The notes under the pieces are model-generated. The model saw nothing but the letters and a program-made list of their open reading frames with translations, did no database searches and was not told where the DNA came from. Positions 10,017 through 20,735 of a stretch of 26,605 nucleotides of DNA are shown in pieces. Each line of letters begins with the position of its first letter. Position 1 is the first letter of the stretch. Position numbers and translations under genes: made by a program. Source of the DNA: Welwitschia mirabilis (taxonomy: Eukaryota; Gnetophyta; Gnetopsida; Welwitschiales); contig JBOZIK010000001.1 in the NCBI GenBank assembly GCA_051453625.1, positions 116,388,408 to 116,415,012 of the forward strand. Direction: 5' to 3'.

Positions 10017-10739
10017 TATTGCAATATCAAATTGTATATTCTTTATGGAGTATTTTAAGTACTTTTATAAGAAATTTAGATAGGTTTAAGTGGAAATCAA
10101 TGATTGTTAAGAGTAAAAAAGAAAATCATGTAAATGCATAATCATTAGTACATTTGAAGGATTCTAAATGATTTCTGATACTTCACATTATGAGGAGGAC
10201 TTAATGCTCTGCAAGGCCAATTTGACTTAATGAAAGAGCTTCAAAAAGACTATCATCCTTTCATCATCTGAATAATAGTGCAGGCGACACCACCATGCAC
10301 TAACAAGGTTGTTTTCTGGACCAATGATGAAAGCTGATATGAAACCCCTCTTAAGATGGCATTGTCCCCATCATCATTTAGATGATAGTTAGGATAATAC
10401 CTAATTTTAATCAATACATCAAACTTCACCAAACTTATTCAATGTATCATGCACCTCTTGTGTGTCATTAGGATTTTTATTACATCTATTAAATTTGTTG
10501 TGTTGATAGTGTTTTTTTGTACTAAATACCTCCTTCATCCTTGACTTTTATTTTATCTTCTTTGGCATTTAAAATTCTTTTGATAAGAGATTTGAGGGTA
10601 GAAGGTCCATCCATTGTTATAGAGAGGGGTCCTTCTTAGTATTGGGCTATGTCTCCTTCATTGAGGTGCATCTACTATGTAACAGGATGTTGATTCAACA
10701 TTAATGAAAAGTTTTTTTAGTTTTATTCATATGCATGTC
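10017..10739 (+). repeat. Element A 3' LTR, first part (interrupted by element B)
   Basis: Aligns with 2245-2966 of the A 5' LTR from the first base. Its terminal dinucleotide TG has become TA, and the first 18 bases differ from the 5' copy only by transitions. It stops at ATGTC (10735-10739), where B starts. The missing part resumes at 24360. Confidence 0.88.
10735..10739. repeat. Left target-site duplication of element B (ATGTC)
   Basis: Matches ATGTT at 24355-24359 with one C/T transition. The A 5' LTR reads GCATATCCCTTATG at this point, and the joined site (10734-10739 plus 24360 on) reads GCATGTCCCTTATG. Confidence 0.85.
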
Positions 10740-11223
10740 TATTAAGCTATCAATTTGTATATATTTGATAGGGTATTTTGAGTAGTTTTATATGACATTA
10801 AATAGGTTTGTGTTGAGTTTCGACAATAGTCACAAAAACATGTAATCTTCATTACATTTTACAGCGTTTGAAGCAATGTATAATACTTCTTATTTGAAGT
10901 AGAAATCCTATAATCAAAGAGGCTAATGCCACCTAAGAAACACTTTACAAAAGCCCATCATCCACCTAATCATCCAGACTACTATATAGATGATAAAACT
11001 ACTAAAGCTAAGGAGGATGCATACTAGATTAATCTAGCAGATGATGTGGAACTCATCTAATGTGGCATCATCTCCTATGACTTCTAGATATCAGAAGGAG
11101 GATATCTAGAATAAACACTTCATCATACTTCACCAAACTTTGATCATGTGACTTGCATCTTCTTGTGTAGCTGTTAGGGTTGTTGGTGCATCTGTTAGTA
11201 TTTGCTGATTTTAGAGTTTGTTT

Positions 11224-11234
11224 TATAATAAATA
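11224..11234 (+). promoter_or_regulatory. Candidate TATA box in the B 5' LTR
   Basis: TATAATAAATA followed by CCTCC, identical to the element at 2749-2759 of the A 5' LTR and at a similar distance from the LTR start (about 485 bp). Confidence 0.4.
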
Positions 11235-11912
11235 CCTCCTCTATCCTTGACTCTGTTTTCATTTCTTTGGCACTATAAATTGTCATGATTAGAGATTAAG
11301 AGATAGGAGATCCATTCATTGTTGTTATAAAGAGATATCTTCCTTATTATTGGGCTATGTATCCTTTATTTAGATGCTACTACTTTATAACACTGATGTT
11401 GATTCACTTTAATCAAAACTCTATTTTTCTTTTAATATCTTTTGTTATGTGCATCTTTCTTATGGTTTAGGTTTCTTCTGATTCTATGATAGCTTTATTG
11501 GTGATATAGACCATGAGGAAAACCTTTATTAAGATTGACATTATTAGTTTATGTGTATTACATTTTATTTTCTAGATTAACTTTGCATTATTTTCATATT
11601 TTGTTTGATGTACCTAATAACTTATGTTGGTTTAAGTCTGGTAATGACTTTTCTTAATTAATCTAGATTATAGAGGATTGATCTTAATGACAGGTTAATT
11701 TGGTAACTGAATAGAAGCCGCATTTAGACTAAGACTTGCATCTCATTTCCATAGTATGTTCATTTCATTGTTATTTTACATTGTTATTTTGTTCTACTTA
11801 GGGATTACAAAGTGTTTCATTTTTAAAATTAATTCTCTTTCTTCTCATCTATGCCTTTAACGAAATTACAATAGTTGGATCATTTCCATTTATATTAGTA
11901 TATTGTGTTGCG

Positions 11913-11914
<2 letters not shown>

Positions 11915-11946
<32 letters not shown>
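11915..11946. repeat. (AT)16 microsatellite
   Basis: Thirty-two bases of alternating AT near the end of the B 5' LTR. The matching point of the 3' LTR (around 24285) has no such run, so it arose after insertion or was lost from the other copy. Confidence 0.95.
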
Positions 11947-11950
<4 letters not shown>

Positions 11951-12007
11951 GATTTGTAATATTCGTTTAAGGATGTAACGTTTGCACAAATACACACTGC
12001 AACATCT

Positions 12008-12025
12008 TGACGTCGTTACTAGGGA
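12008..12025 (+). other. Primer-binding site of element B, decayed tRNA-Asp type
   Basis: Three bases after the LTR, the 18 nt TGACGTCGTTACTAGGGA match the complement of a plant tRNA-Asp 3' end including CCA at 13 positions. All five differences are G-to-A or C-to-T. This primes minus-strand DNA synthesis. tRNA-Asp priming is, as I recall, typical of Athila-like elements, which agrees with the pol motifs. Confidence 0.75.
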
Positions 12026-12436
12026 AGGTTTCTTGGAGTTTAAGGATTATCGTTGCTCAGATAAATGCTTTAGATTTTTGTTTAAGTAGTTTTCTATAGT
12101 AGCATTATATTCTTATAGCAGAAACATAGGTTTTTCTTTCTATATTTTTTGTTTTACATTGTAAAAATAACATGTTATCATCCCTCTTATCATCTAGACA
12201 ATTTGTGATAATGATGCACTAGGAAACTTAGGGTTTTTATTTTCTTAAGAACTAGGGTTTTTATCTTATCATTTCCTCTATTGTATAGATAACTTAAAGG
12301 ATGACGGTTATTTTTTATTCTATGTTATTTTGTGATTCTGTTTTTTCATGTTTTTCATTTTCAAGTTTTTTGTGTCTACTTTTGTTTAGATACATTTTGT
12401 CTGGATAACCACTACTAGAACTAATCATAATGGAAC
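12026..12436 (+). other. Element B 5' leader (noncoding)
   Basis: Aligns with A's leader. No gene is seen. It contains motif copies at 12190-12201 and 12397-12408, the latter about 30 bp before the first in-frame ATG of gag. Confidence 0.65.
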
Positions 12437-14934
12437 ATGGTAAACTCTGGTAAAAAGGTAAAATATCAAATAGAGTGGTTGTTGATTAAAGAAAACATCC
12501 AAAAAGGTTTAATTGACTATGAACTTAGTACAGGAACACACACCCGAGATATGCAAAATATTCGAAGAATTAAACAAGAAGATTTTTGTGCACTTATTAT
12601 TTATAAATTTGATTTTTCAAAATATAGTTTAGAAGAAAGTTATTTTATTACGATGTCAACTTCATTATAAAAACAAAAATAGGTTGCTTCACCTAATCCC
12701 CATATTGTGATTAGAACCTCTACTACCCTTGTAAATCCAAATGCTAATGTCAACCTTAAGAAACTAATTGCAAATAAGAAATGTGAAATTCAAAGCCCTT
12801 TTGGCCTACCTTCTGATGATGATGTTGAGTTAAGAAATTTAAACACTTATCCTATTTTAAATGGAGAAAACAATGAAGATCGCCTACAACATATAGCTAA
12901 CATCAAATAATTAGTGCTTACTTCTAGAAATGGTTAAAAACAAATTAGTAAGTGTACTTACATGATTATCTTTCTCATTATTTTAAAATAAAAAGCTAAA
13001 TTATGGTTAAGAACCATTCCACATAAAAGTTAAAAAATATGAAACCAAGTTTGATAAGCATTTATAAAAAGATTCATGAGTGAAACAACCATAATAAAAA
13101 AAAGAAAGAAGTAACAAATTTCTAACAACAACCTAATGAAGATTATGCCTCCACTTATGAATGATTTTTTATTGCCATCTATTCTAATCTTGTAGATGCT
13201 TTCATCCAATAAGAATTAGTATATTATTTCTATAGTGGACTTCATAGTCAAATAAAATAACTTCTATATTTTTCATGTGCAGGAAATTTGGTGAATCTCA
13301 TTTTAGAAAATGGATAGAGATTCTTGGAAGAACTTGTAGAAGTAAGTCATACTTGGCCTAAACTAATACCTAAAGAAAATTATACTCTAACTCAAACTAT
13401 AAAAGATATTAAATAAGTAAAAAAACAAAAGGAGGAACTAAAAACAGAAAAAAACCAACAAATGTTATTGAGGATTTTACAACAACAATAGAAAAATACA
13501 CTCAAATGATCTTAGATGCAAAGGTGATAACTGAAAAGAGTGTGGTCGTGATTCTAGCTTGTGATTTATATGAATATAACTATCATGTAACAAAAGAGTA
13601 TCCTTTATTACCTACTTACAAAGAAACGATTAGGTGTGTGCATTTAACTAAAAGTCTTTAAACTTTAGAACACAAAATGAAAATTAAAGTCAAAATTAAA
13701 ACCAATTTCAACCTCAAATGAATGGACAATCAAATTTTCAATCCTTTGTGAATAAATTTAAGAAGTTTTAAGTAAATCATCCCAATTTTCAACCATTTAG
13801 AAATAGATTTGAGAATGCTAACTTTTAACAAATAACTCAAACTTCCAATCAAGTAACTCAAATTATAAAGCAAGTACATCAAACTTACAAAATCAAAATG
13901 ATCTACTTAGAAATTCCATTGATGAATTAAAAAAAAATCAAGAGAAGATAAATTCAAACATTAAAAATCTTATGAATGTTCTTTAATAAACTATTCTTAC
14001 AAATCAAAGACCATAAAGACCACTTACAATAGAACCTTTACTAAACCCTAATGAAGTAAGAAAAGATTATAAGGTTGTAACAAGAAGTGAAAATGATACA
14101 ACACCTCCTATCCATGAGGCTTCAACTTCTCAAGGTAATAATAATGATGAAGAAGAAGAGGATATTGAAATCTTAGAAAATCATATTTTTCCTTCTCCTT
14201 TAAGTAATAAGCTTAATAAGAAAGATTATTTTTAAGATAAAGGAATGAAACCTGCTGCCCCTTGGCTTAATAGATTAAATAAAAATCCTACTTTTGATGA
14301 TCATCTTAAAGCTTTAATGCAAAACGTGAGTATACATTTATTATTTTGAAAACTTTTTCATGAGAATCCTAAATGTTCTAAGTTATGAAAAGATTTAACT
14401 AAGAGAAAATAAAAACAAACTATACCAAGTANNNNNNNNNNNNNNNNNNNNNNNNNNNNNNNNNNNNNNNNNNNNNNNNNNNNNNNNNNNNNNNNNNNNN
14501 NNNNNNNNNNNNNNNNNNNNNNNNNNNNNNNNNNNNNNNNNNNNNNNNNNNNNNNNNNNNNNNNNNNNNNNNNNNNNNNNNNNNNNNNNNNNNNNNNNNN
14601 NNNNNNNNNNNNNNNNNNNNNNNNNNNNNNNNNNNNNNNNNNNNNNNNNNNNNNNNNNNNNNNNNNNNNNNNNNNNNNNNNNNNNNNNNNNNNNNNNNNN
14701 NNNNNNNNNNNNNNNNNNNNNNNNNNNNNNNNNNNNNNNNNNNNNNNNNNNNNNNNNNNNNNNNNNNNNNNNNNNNNNNNNNNNNNNNNNNNNNNNNNNN
14801 NNNNNNNNNNNNNNNNNNNNNNNNNNNNNCTAAATTTTCTAAGTTATGAAAAGATTTAACTAAGAGAAAATAAAAACAAACTATACCTAGTAAAGTCTTC
14901 CTAACCTAATCTATAACCAACTTAGTTTTACAAA
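12437..14934 (+). pseudogene. Element B gag (capsid/nucleocapsid), degenerate
   Basis: The first in-frame ATG is at 12437. The segment ELSTGTHTRDMQ aligns ungapped over about 34 residues with A, so gag probably begins here rather than at the internal MSTSL (12653). An open stretch at 12707-12910 holds NVNLKKLIANKKCEIQ and FGLPSDDDVELRNLN, both with clear counterparts in A. The capsid region contains FIKRFMSETT (near 13070) and a Y-x-GLHSQIK block near 13230. The zinc knuckle at 13560-13601 has lost Cys2 and Cys4, both to Tyr (TGT to TAT), while Cys1 and His remain. The tail has an Asp/Glu run (14140-14165) and PWLNRLNKNPTFDDHLKALM, the gag-end block found in Athila-type elements. The gap at 14432-14829 has duplicated flanks. 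Confidence 0.78.
14369..14892. repeat. 63-bp direct duplication flanking the 14432-14829 gap
   Basis: Positions 14369-14431 and 14830-14892 differ at only about three bases and border 398 Ns. This is the same assembly signature as elsewhere, so the gap may hold little or nothing. Confidence 0.85.
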
Positions 14935-15400
14935 AATGTCTAAAGTTTAAAGATCTAAAGGCAACAACAGTTAGTGTTACATTAGAAAGGAATTAAAAAA
15001 TAAAGAAAGCCTTAATCAATATAGAAGCAAGTGTTAACATTATGCCTTTACACATTTGTTAATAACTTGGTTTGGAAAGTAGAATTGAGCCTAACCTTTA
15101 GAAGTAAAAAAAGATTTAGTGATTTAAATTGAGAAAGCATTCTATCCAATAGATGTGGTTGTGATTTAATTTGAGTATAATAAAGGTTATCTACTATTTT
15201 TAAGTAGAGCACTTTATGCAACAGTCCATTATATTATTAATACAAGAACTAGAATAATGGAATGTCACTTAAGAAATAAAAAGTTTACCATTAGAGTTTT
15301 TGATGTTGCTAAAAAGGATTTAGATGATGAGTTGAATATTATAGGAGAAATTAAACTAACTTAATTTTTATAGCATTGTCCACTTAAAGAGAAATGATTA
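14935..15400 (+). pseudogene. Element B aspartic protease, catalytic Asp lost
   Basis: Translation gives KFKDLKATTVSVTLE, then ALINIEASVNIMPLHIC, aligned with A's LIDIGESINIMPFYVC. The catalytic Asp codon GAT has become AAT (Asn) and the following Gly has become Glu, both G-to-A. Further along is FTIRVFDVAKKDLDDELN (15290-15340), leading to the linker before RT. Several stops and a frameshift occur in between. It would have processed the gag-pol precursor; this copy could not. Confidence 0.75.
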
Positions 15401-16500
15401 ATACTTCATGAGCCTATCTTATTTGATGATCTACTTGAAGTAGAAAACTTAAAATCTCTTAATGATGATTAACTCAACTATGAGCATTTAACAATTGATT
15501 ATTTTGATTAAAAGACTAAAAAAACTAAGACTACAATTTGTAAAGAAGCCAGCATCTAAAAATAACTAAGGTTTCTTATTTTGAGGGAGGACATTTACCC
15601 TAGTCATCTAGATGATAGTCTGGGATGATAATCAACTTTGATGAAAATTTAACAGAAAATAAAAAATCTAAATTTAAATTTGAAACCTTTAACCAGTGGA
15701 TTAAAATATATATTTCTATGTGATAATAAAAACAAACCTTTGATAATAAATGAAAATCTTTCCCCTTAATAAGAATTGATTTTAATCTCACTTTTGAATT
15801 CTAAGGTTAATGTGTTTACTTGGTCCCATAAAGATTTAATAGTCATTTTTACTTTCATTATTCAACATAAAATCTACCTTGAGGTTAATGTAAAACCTAT
15901 TAGGTAACCCTAACGTAGACTAAATTCAGCCCTTAAATAAGTCATAAAGGATGAAATCATTAAATTAATAAATACTGGAATTATTTATGCCATATCTAAT
16001 AGTGAGTAAATTAGCCCTTTATCAATAGTACCTAAGAAAGGTTGGGAGTAAAGAATGTATATTGAATTTATAAAATTAGATGAAGTAACCAAAAAAGACC
16101 ATTATCCTTTACCTTTGTTTAACCAGATACTTGATAGAATTCAAGGAATGCTCTTTATTTCTTTCTTAATGGGTATAGTGGTTACAATTAGGTTTGTATT
16201 GCTAGTACGGATCAAGCTAAAATAACTTTTACTTTATCTTTTAGAACTTTTACTTTTAGATGCATGCCTTTTGACTTTGAAATACTCTTAGTACTTTTTA
16301 ACATAAAATGATGGGTATCTTTTCTGATACGTTAGAGGATTCAGCTGAAATTTTTATGGATGACTTCTCAATCTATGATGAAAACTTGAAACAAACCTTA
16401 GAAAGGTTAGAGAAAGTCCTTGATAGATGTATTGGCAATGGCCTACATTTGAATTAAGAGAAAAGTTTATTTTATTTAATAATGGAATTATTTTAGATCA
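15401..16500 (+). pseudogene. Element B reverse transcriptase
   Basis: A pre-RT linker with LKPLTSGLKYIFL (15675-15715) precedes the RT. The conserved order is then: a PRRLN-like block (about 15920), DEIIKLINTGIIYAIS and SPLSIVPKKGWE (15950-16050), DEVTKKDHYPLPLFNQILDR (16080-16137), LNGYSGYN followed by a stop in place of Gln (about 16166-16192), TFTLSFRTFTFRCMPFDFE, then the catalytic box EIFMDDFSIYDENL, with the FMDD codons at 16353-16364 intact. A thumb-like stretch ends at GLHLN (16457). There are frameshifts near 16160 and 16300. These motifs are diagnostic of Ty3/gypsy and closest to Athila/Tat. It would copy the RNA genome into DNA in the virus-like particle. Confidence 0.9.
15604..15615. 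repeat. Perfect palindrome TCATCTAGATGA
   Basis: Same 12-mer inside the protease-RT linker of B, followed by TAGTCTGGGATGAT. A coding origin by chance is possible here. Confidence 0.75.
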
Positions 16501-17160
16501 CCACATTTTTAATAAAAGAATTAAGTTGGACCCTGAAAAAGTAAGTATCATTAAGAAACTAACTCCTCCAATAAATGTAAAACAAGTTTGATGTTTCCCT
16601 ATTCATTGTGGTTTTTATTGTCATTTTATTTAGGATTATGCTAAAATTTGTAAACCCTTCACTCATTACTTAAAACAGAAGCTAAATTTAAATGGAACAA
16701 ATCTTGCTAGCTTACTTTTAAAACACTTAAAGATAAAATCTCTTCCACACTGATTGTAATGGGGCCTAATTGGAATAAAGATTTTAACTTAACATGTGAT
16801 GTGAGTGATACTGTTGTGGGTGGGATTCTTGAATAAAAATATGAAAATGATTTTAAATCTATATCTTATCATAGTGAAACTTTATCTAAAGCTTAAATGA
16901 ATTACACTAGTACTCAGAAAGAAATATTAGCAATAATCTTTTGCATTGATATGCTTAGACACTATTTTTTTAGGCTTTCATACAAATGTTTATACTAATC
17001 ATGCAGCTATTAAATACCTCATGACTAAGAAATATTCTAGTGCTAGACTCATTATATGGATCCTTCTCATGTAAGAATTTAATTTAACCATCATTGATAA
17101 AGGAAGGAAGCATAATAGTACAGCAAATCACTTATTATTTCTTTCTTATTCTCTTAATGA
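16501..17160 (+). pseudogene. Element B RT connection and RNase H domain
   Basis: The connection segment reads KRIKLDPEKVSIIKKLTPP and later CGFYCHFI. RNase H follows: NLTCDVSDTVVGGILE (catalytic Asp block near 16790-16830), YHSETLSKA then a stop then MNYTSTQKEILAIIF, a frameshift near 16970, then VYTNHAAIKYLMTKK (about 16988-17030) and FNLTIIDKGRKHN (about 17080-17115). In the usual Thr-Asp-His box before the Ala-Ala run the Asp has become Asn (GAT to AAT), which would remove an active-site acid. RNase H removes the RNA strand after copying. The stops and the shift make it inactive. Confidence 0.88.
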
Positions 17161-18430
17161 TTTTATGATTAATGATTCTTTTCTGGATGAACAACTTTTT
17201 GTCATATCTTCAACTCATCCTCCTCCTTAGTAAGCTGATATAGTTAATTATCTTATTACTATGAAAATACTATAACATTGGGCTCATAATTTAAAAAAAT
17301 CCTTTCTCCATAGAATAGGTAATTACAAATGGATATAGTCGCATCTTTACCATAGGTGCAAAGACCAAATCATGAATCATGAGAAAATATATGCCTGAAT
17401 GGGAAAAATTAAACATCCTTCATCTTTATCATAATGGTATTTATGGAGGTCATTTTAGGGGACTATAAACAGCAATGAAAATTCTCCACTTTGGTTTTCA
17501 TTGACCTAGTCTTTTTTTTTTCTCTTTTGATTTTGCTAGGATGTGTGACATTTGACAACATTATAGTAGCCTTATTTGTTCTCATGAAATGATCCTTAAA
17601 CTTATTCTTAAATTTGAACCTTTTTATTATTAGGGAATTGATTTTATAGGCCTTATTAAACCACCTTCTAATGATAAGAACTACATTATAGTGGCTAGTG
17701 ATTATGTTATTAAATGGGTTGAAGTTATTCCTACTTTTATGAATGATGTTTGAACTATTCATGCTTTTTTTAAAACTCATATTTTTCAATGTTTTGGCTT
17801 TGCTATAATTATCATTATGATCAAGGGACTCATTTTATTAATCAATTTTTATTAGAATTAAACATAGGGTAGTTTATGCTTATCATCTACAAATCAATGG
17901 TCAAGCTGAAAATGTGAATAAAGAAATAAAGAAAATGATACAAAAACTTATCTTTGTTAATAAGAAATATTGGGCTTGTAAGCTTAATGATTTTTTTTAG
18001 GCTTACCATACTACTTGGTATAATTTTCTTAGTTTTCACCTTATAAACTTGTATACAAAAAAGTTTGTATTTTACTTGTTGATGTGTGTTGTAACTGTTA
18101 TCGTCCTTTTCATTAACTTAATATTTTAGACCTTTATGATAATCTTAAAAATAGATTAGCCCAATTTAATCACTTAGATGAAAAACATGCTTATGTTAGA
18201 CATTATCAACTAATTCATACTGCCCAAGTTAAGTTTAAACATGATAGAAAGTTAATTCATAAAAATTTTGAACCTAGTCAAGTTGTCCTTTTATACAATA
18301 CTATAGTATATCTTTTACATAACAAGTGGACCTTTAAGTGGTTAGGTCATTATCTTATAAAGAAAGTATATCTTAACGGCTCTATTGAGATTTCTAACTT
18401 AGACATTAAAGAGATTTAGAAAGTTAATGG
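17161..18430 (+). pseudogene. Element B integrase with GPY-like C-terminal tail
   Basis: The zinc-binding part has HLYHNGIYGGHF (17420-17455) and a later CDI remnant where the Cys-x-x-Cys pair ends (second Cys lost). The catalytic core shows Tyr, a stop for Trp, then GIDFIGLIKPPS (first Asp 17640-17642), IIVASDYVIKWVEVIP, DQGTHFINQF (second Asp 17819-17821) and AYHLQINGQAEN (Glu 17908-17910), so the D-D-E triad codons survive in separate frames. The tail has FEPSQVVLLYN and KWTFKWLGHYLIKKVYLNGS (to about 18390), the GPY/F-type module. No chromodomain follows. The 108-residue antisense ORF at 17463-17789 is a shadow of this gene. Confidence 0.9.
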
Positions 18431-18966
18431 ATAAAGATTAAAAATATATAAAAAAACCTTTGGATGCAATCTTAAACATGATAGAAGTAGTTGTTTTGGA
18501 GGTTCTCTTTGATGGGAAAGACTTCCATCCTACTATTGTCTAAATTCTCTCTTATCTTATTTCTTTGATGGATTTTATGATGTCATTTGATTATCTTTAA
18601 AACTTAACTTATGTCTTTGCTTTATGAATTTTTTTATTACTAGTATTTATACTTGGACATTTTTACATAACATTAGATTCATCCAATCTTAAGACATTAA
18701 AATATCTATGAACTTTACTTTGAAGGAAGATGCCTTAGTTACCATGATTTTTTTTTTTTTTTAATGATGTGAGGTATTAGTTATTAGGTATGTTCTTTTT
18801 TATCTTTTATCTCACTTCTTTACCTTCATATTTTTGAGTGTGTAAACATGCGGGAATTATTTATTTTTTGGGGAAAAAAAGAAGAGAAGAGAATAAGGAC
18901 TGTAATCTATTATATTTGTGCTAAAATACATCATCACTATTATATCCTACAGCATTAAGGTAANNN

Positions 18967-19630
18967 TTTTTTGAAAAAAACTTTTGATAGTATTCGTAAT
19001 TTTGGGAACTCTAATGAAGGTTAATTGACCATGCTTTGTGGCTTTTTACTTCTCTGACTATGGCTGTACTCCCTTTATCATAGAAAGTAATAATAAAACT
19101 TTAAGTCTATGGGATCAGTGATGTTCGAGGTGTTATTTTTTGAAAAAAACTTTTGATAGTATTCGTAATTTTGGGAACTCTAATGAAGGTTAATTGACCA
19201 TGCTTTGTGGCTNNNNNNNNNNNNNNNNNNNNNNNNNNNNNNNNNNNNNNNNNNNNNNNNNNNNNNNNNNNNNNNNNNNNNNNNNNNNNNNNNNNNNNNN
19301 NNNNNNNNNNNNNNNNNNNNNNNNNNNNNNNNNNNNNNNNNNNNNNNNNNNNNNNNNNNNNNNNNNNNNNNNNNNNNNNNNNNNNNNNNNNNNNNNNNNN
19401 NNNNNNNNNNNNNNNNNNNNNNNNNNNNNNNNNNNNNNNNNNNNNNNNNNNNNNNNNNNNNNNNNNNNNNNNNNNNNNNNNNNNNNNNNNNNNNNNNNNN
19501 NNNNNNNNNNNNNNNNNNNNNNNNNNNNNNNNNNNNNNNNNNNNNNNNNNNNNNNNNNNNNNNNNNNNNNNNNNNNAAGTAATAATAAAACTTTAAGGCG
19601 ATGGGATCAGTGATGTTCGAGGTGTTATTA
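18967..19630. repeat. Duplicated block around the 19213-19576 gap
   Basis: Positions 18967-19043 recur at 19136-19212, and 19085-19138 recur at 19577-19630 after the N run. Together they are two copies of one 172-bp stretch, the second with its middle replaced by Ns. Both copies are near-identical, which fits unmerged haplotypes or contigs. Confidence 0.85.
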
Positions 19631-20444
19631 GAGACATTGCTTGTTTCTCAGACTCTTATTATTCCCGCATGATTATTTCACTGTTAAGGATTTGGATGTG
19701 TTTTGATGTGTGAATAGGTGAGTTCATTTCTGAGTAGATTTGGATCTTATCATTCATTGTTTTAAGTACTTGATTTTCACTATCATTATAATCACTGCCT
19801 TTTTGAGTAAAACTTTATAGAGTCATTACATTTTATTATGCATCTTTACTTAAGTAGTTTTATAATGTCTTCCAAGGGGGTTTGCTGGTTAGAATTTATG
19901 GTATATAAGCTATCTTCTTCATGTTTGTTGTGTCTATTTTCATCTTTCTTTTCTTTGATTATTTATTTTTTTATTTTAAAGTTATTTCTATACTTTTTTA
20001 TTCATGATTTAAGACCTTATTATTCAGTAGTTTCCTTGTTATTATTTAAGTTGTTTTTTTTAATTTTATTAATCACAAGTTAATTTTCTTTAGCATTTTA
20101 ATTAGACAATCTTCTCTTATTATTCACAATTTTTATAAAATTCCTTTGCATGTTATGGAGTTTTATATATTTTTAGGATTATTTATTAGTTCAAGCACAT
20201 TTATTTAGTTTTCTTTGATATATTTGAACCTACTTAGTGCATTCTCATCACTCTATCTTTTGACTCTTTTGCATTTTTCTCATCATCCTCATTTATTATG
20301 ACTCTTCACTATTCCTTATTTTTTGAGTTTTCTGATACATTATAATACCTTGATGTTGATATTTGAGCCTAACTTATTTGGCTGATATCTTCACTTTTTT
20401 GAAAACTTTTTAAGTCCCATCATCTCCATGGTCATCCAGACAAG

Positions 20445-20735
20445 ACTAGAGGATGAGATTGAGATTTTTTCTTGATAGTTGTTCTAAGGCTGTCATCTGA
20501 CAACGCGACTGGATGATAGTGTAATAAAACTATGGTCCNNNNNNNNNNNNNNNNNNNNNNNNNNNNNNNNNNNNNNNNNNNNNNNNNNNNNNNNNNNNNN
20601 NNNNNNNNNNNNNNNNNNNNNNNNNNNNNNNNNNNNNNAATACTAGAGGATGACACTGAGATTTTTTTTGATAGTTGTTCTAAGGCTGTCATCTGGACAA
20701 TGCGACTGGATGATAGTGTAATAAAACTATGGTCC
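20445..20735. repeat. 94-bp direct duplication flanking the 20539-20638 gap
   Basis: Positions 20445-20538 and 20642-20735 are near-identical, with small indels and substitutions, on either side of 100 Ns. Each copy carries a palindrome-like motif and GACTGGATGATAGT. Confidence 0.85.

Larger units (their letters stand above)
10740..12004 (+). repeat. Element B 5' LTR
   Basis: Starts TATTAAGCTATC (TG end mutated to TA) and ends ACTGCAACA. It aligns along its length with 23136-24354. It is longer than the 3' copy because it keeps about 40 bp around 11765-11805 and carries an (AT)16 run at 11915-11946. It contains a candidate TATA box at 11224-11234 and a palindrome-like motif at 10970-10981. 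The antisense ORF at 11068-11286 is not kept in the 3' LTR and is not a gene. Confidence 0.88.

Noticed and set aside
11068-11286. 72-residue antisense ORF in the B 5' LTR
   Set aside because: Not maintained in the 3' LTR or in A's LTRs.
17463-17789. 108-residue antisense ORF
   Set aside because: Exact antisense of the integrase zinc-binding and catalytic region.
18430-18760. Chromodomain after integrase
   Set aside because: No aromatic-cage pattern or similar block in any frame; the same sequence occurs in A as noncoding DNA.
19194-19613. Three overlapping frames of 125-139 codons
   Set aside because: Almost entirely Ns, with a few flanking codons.
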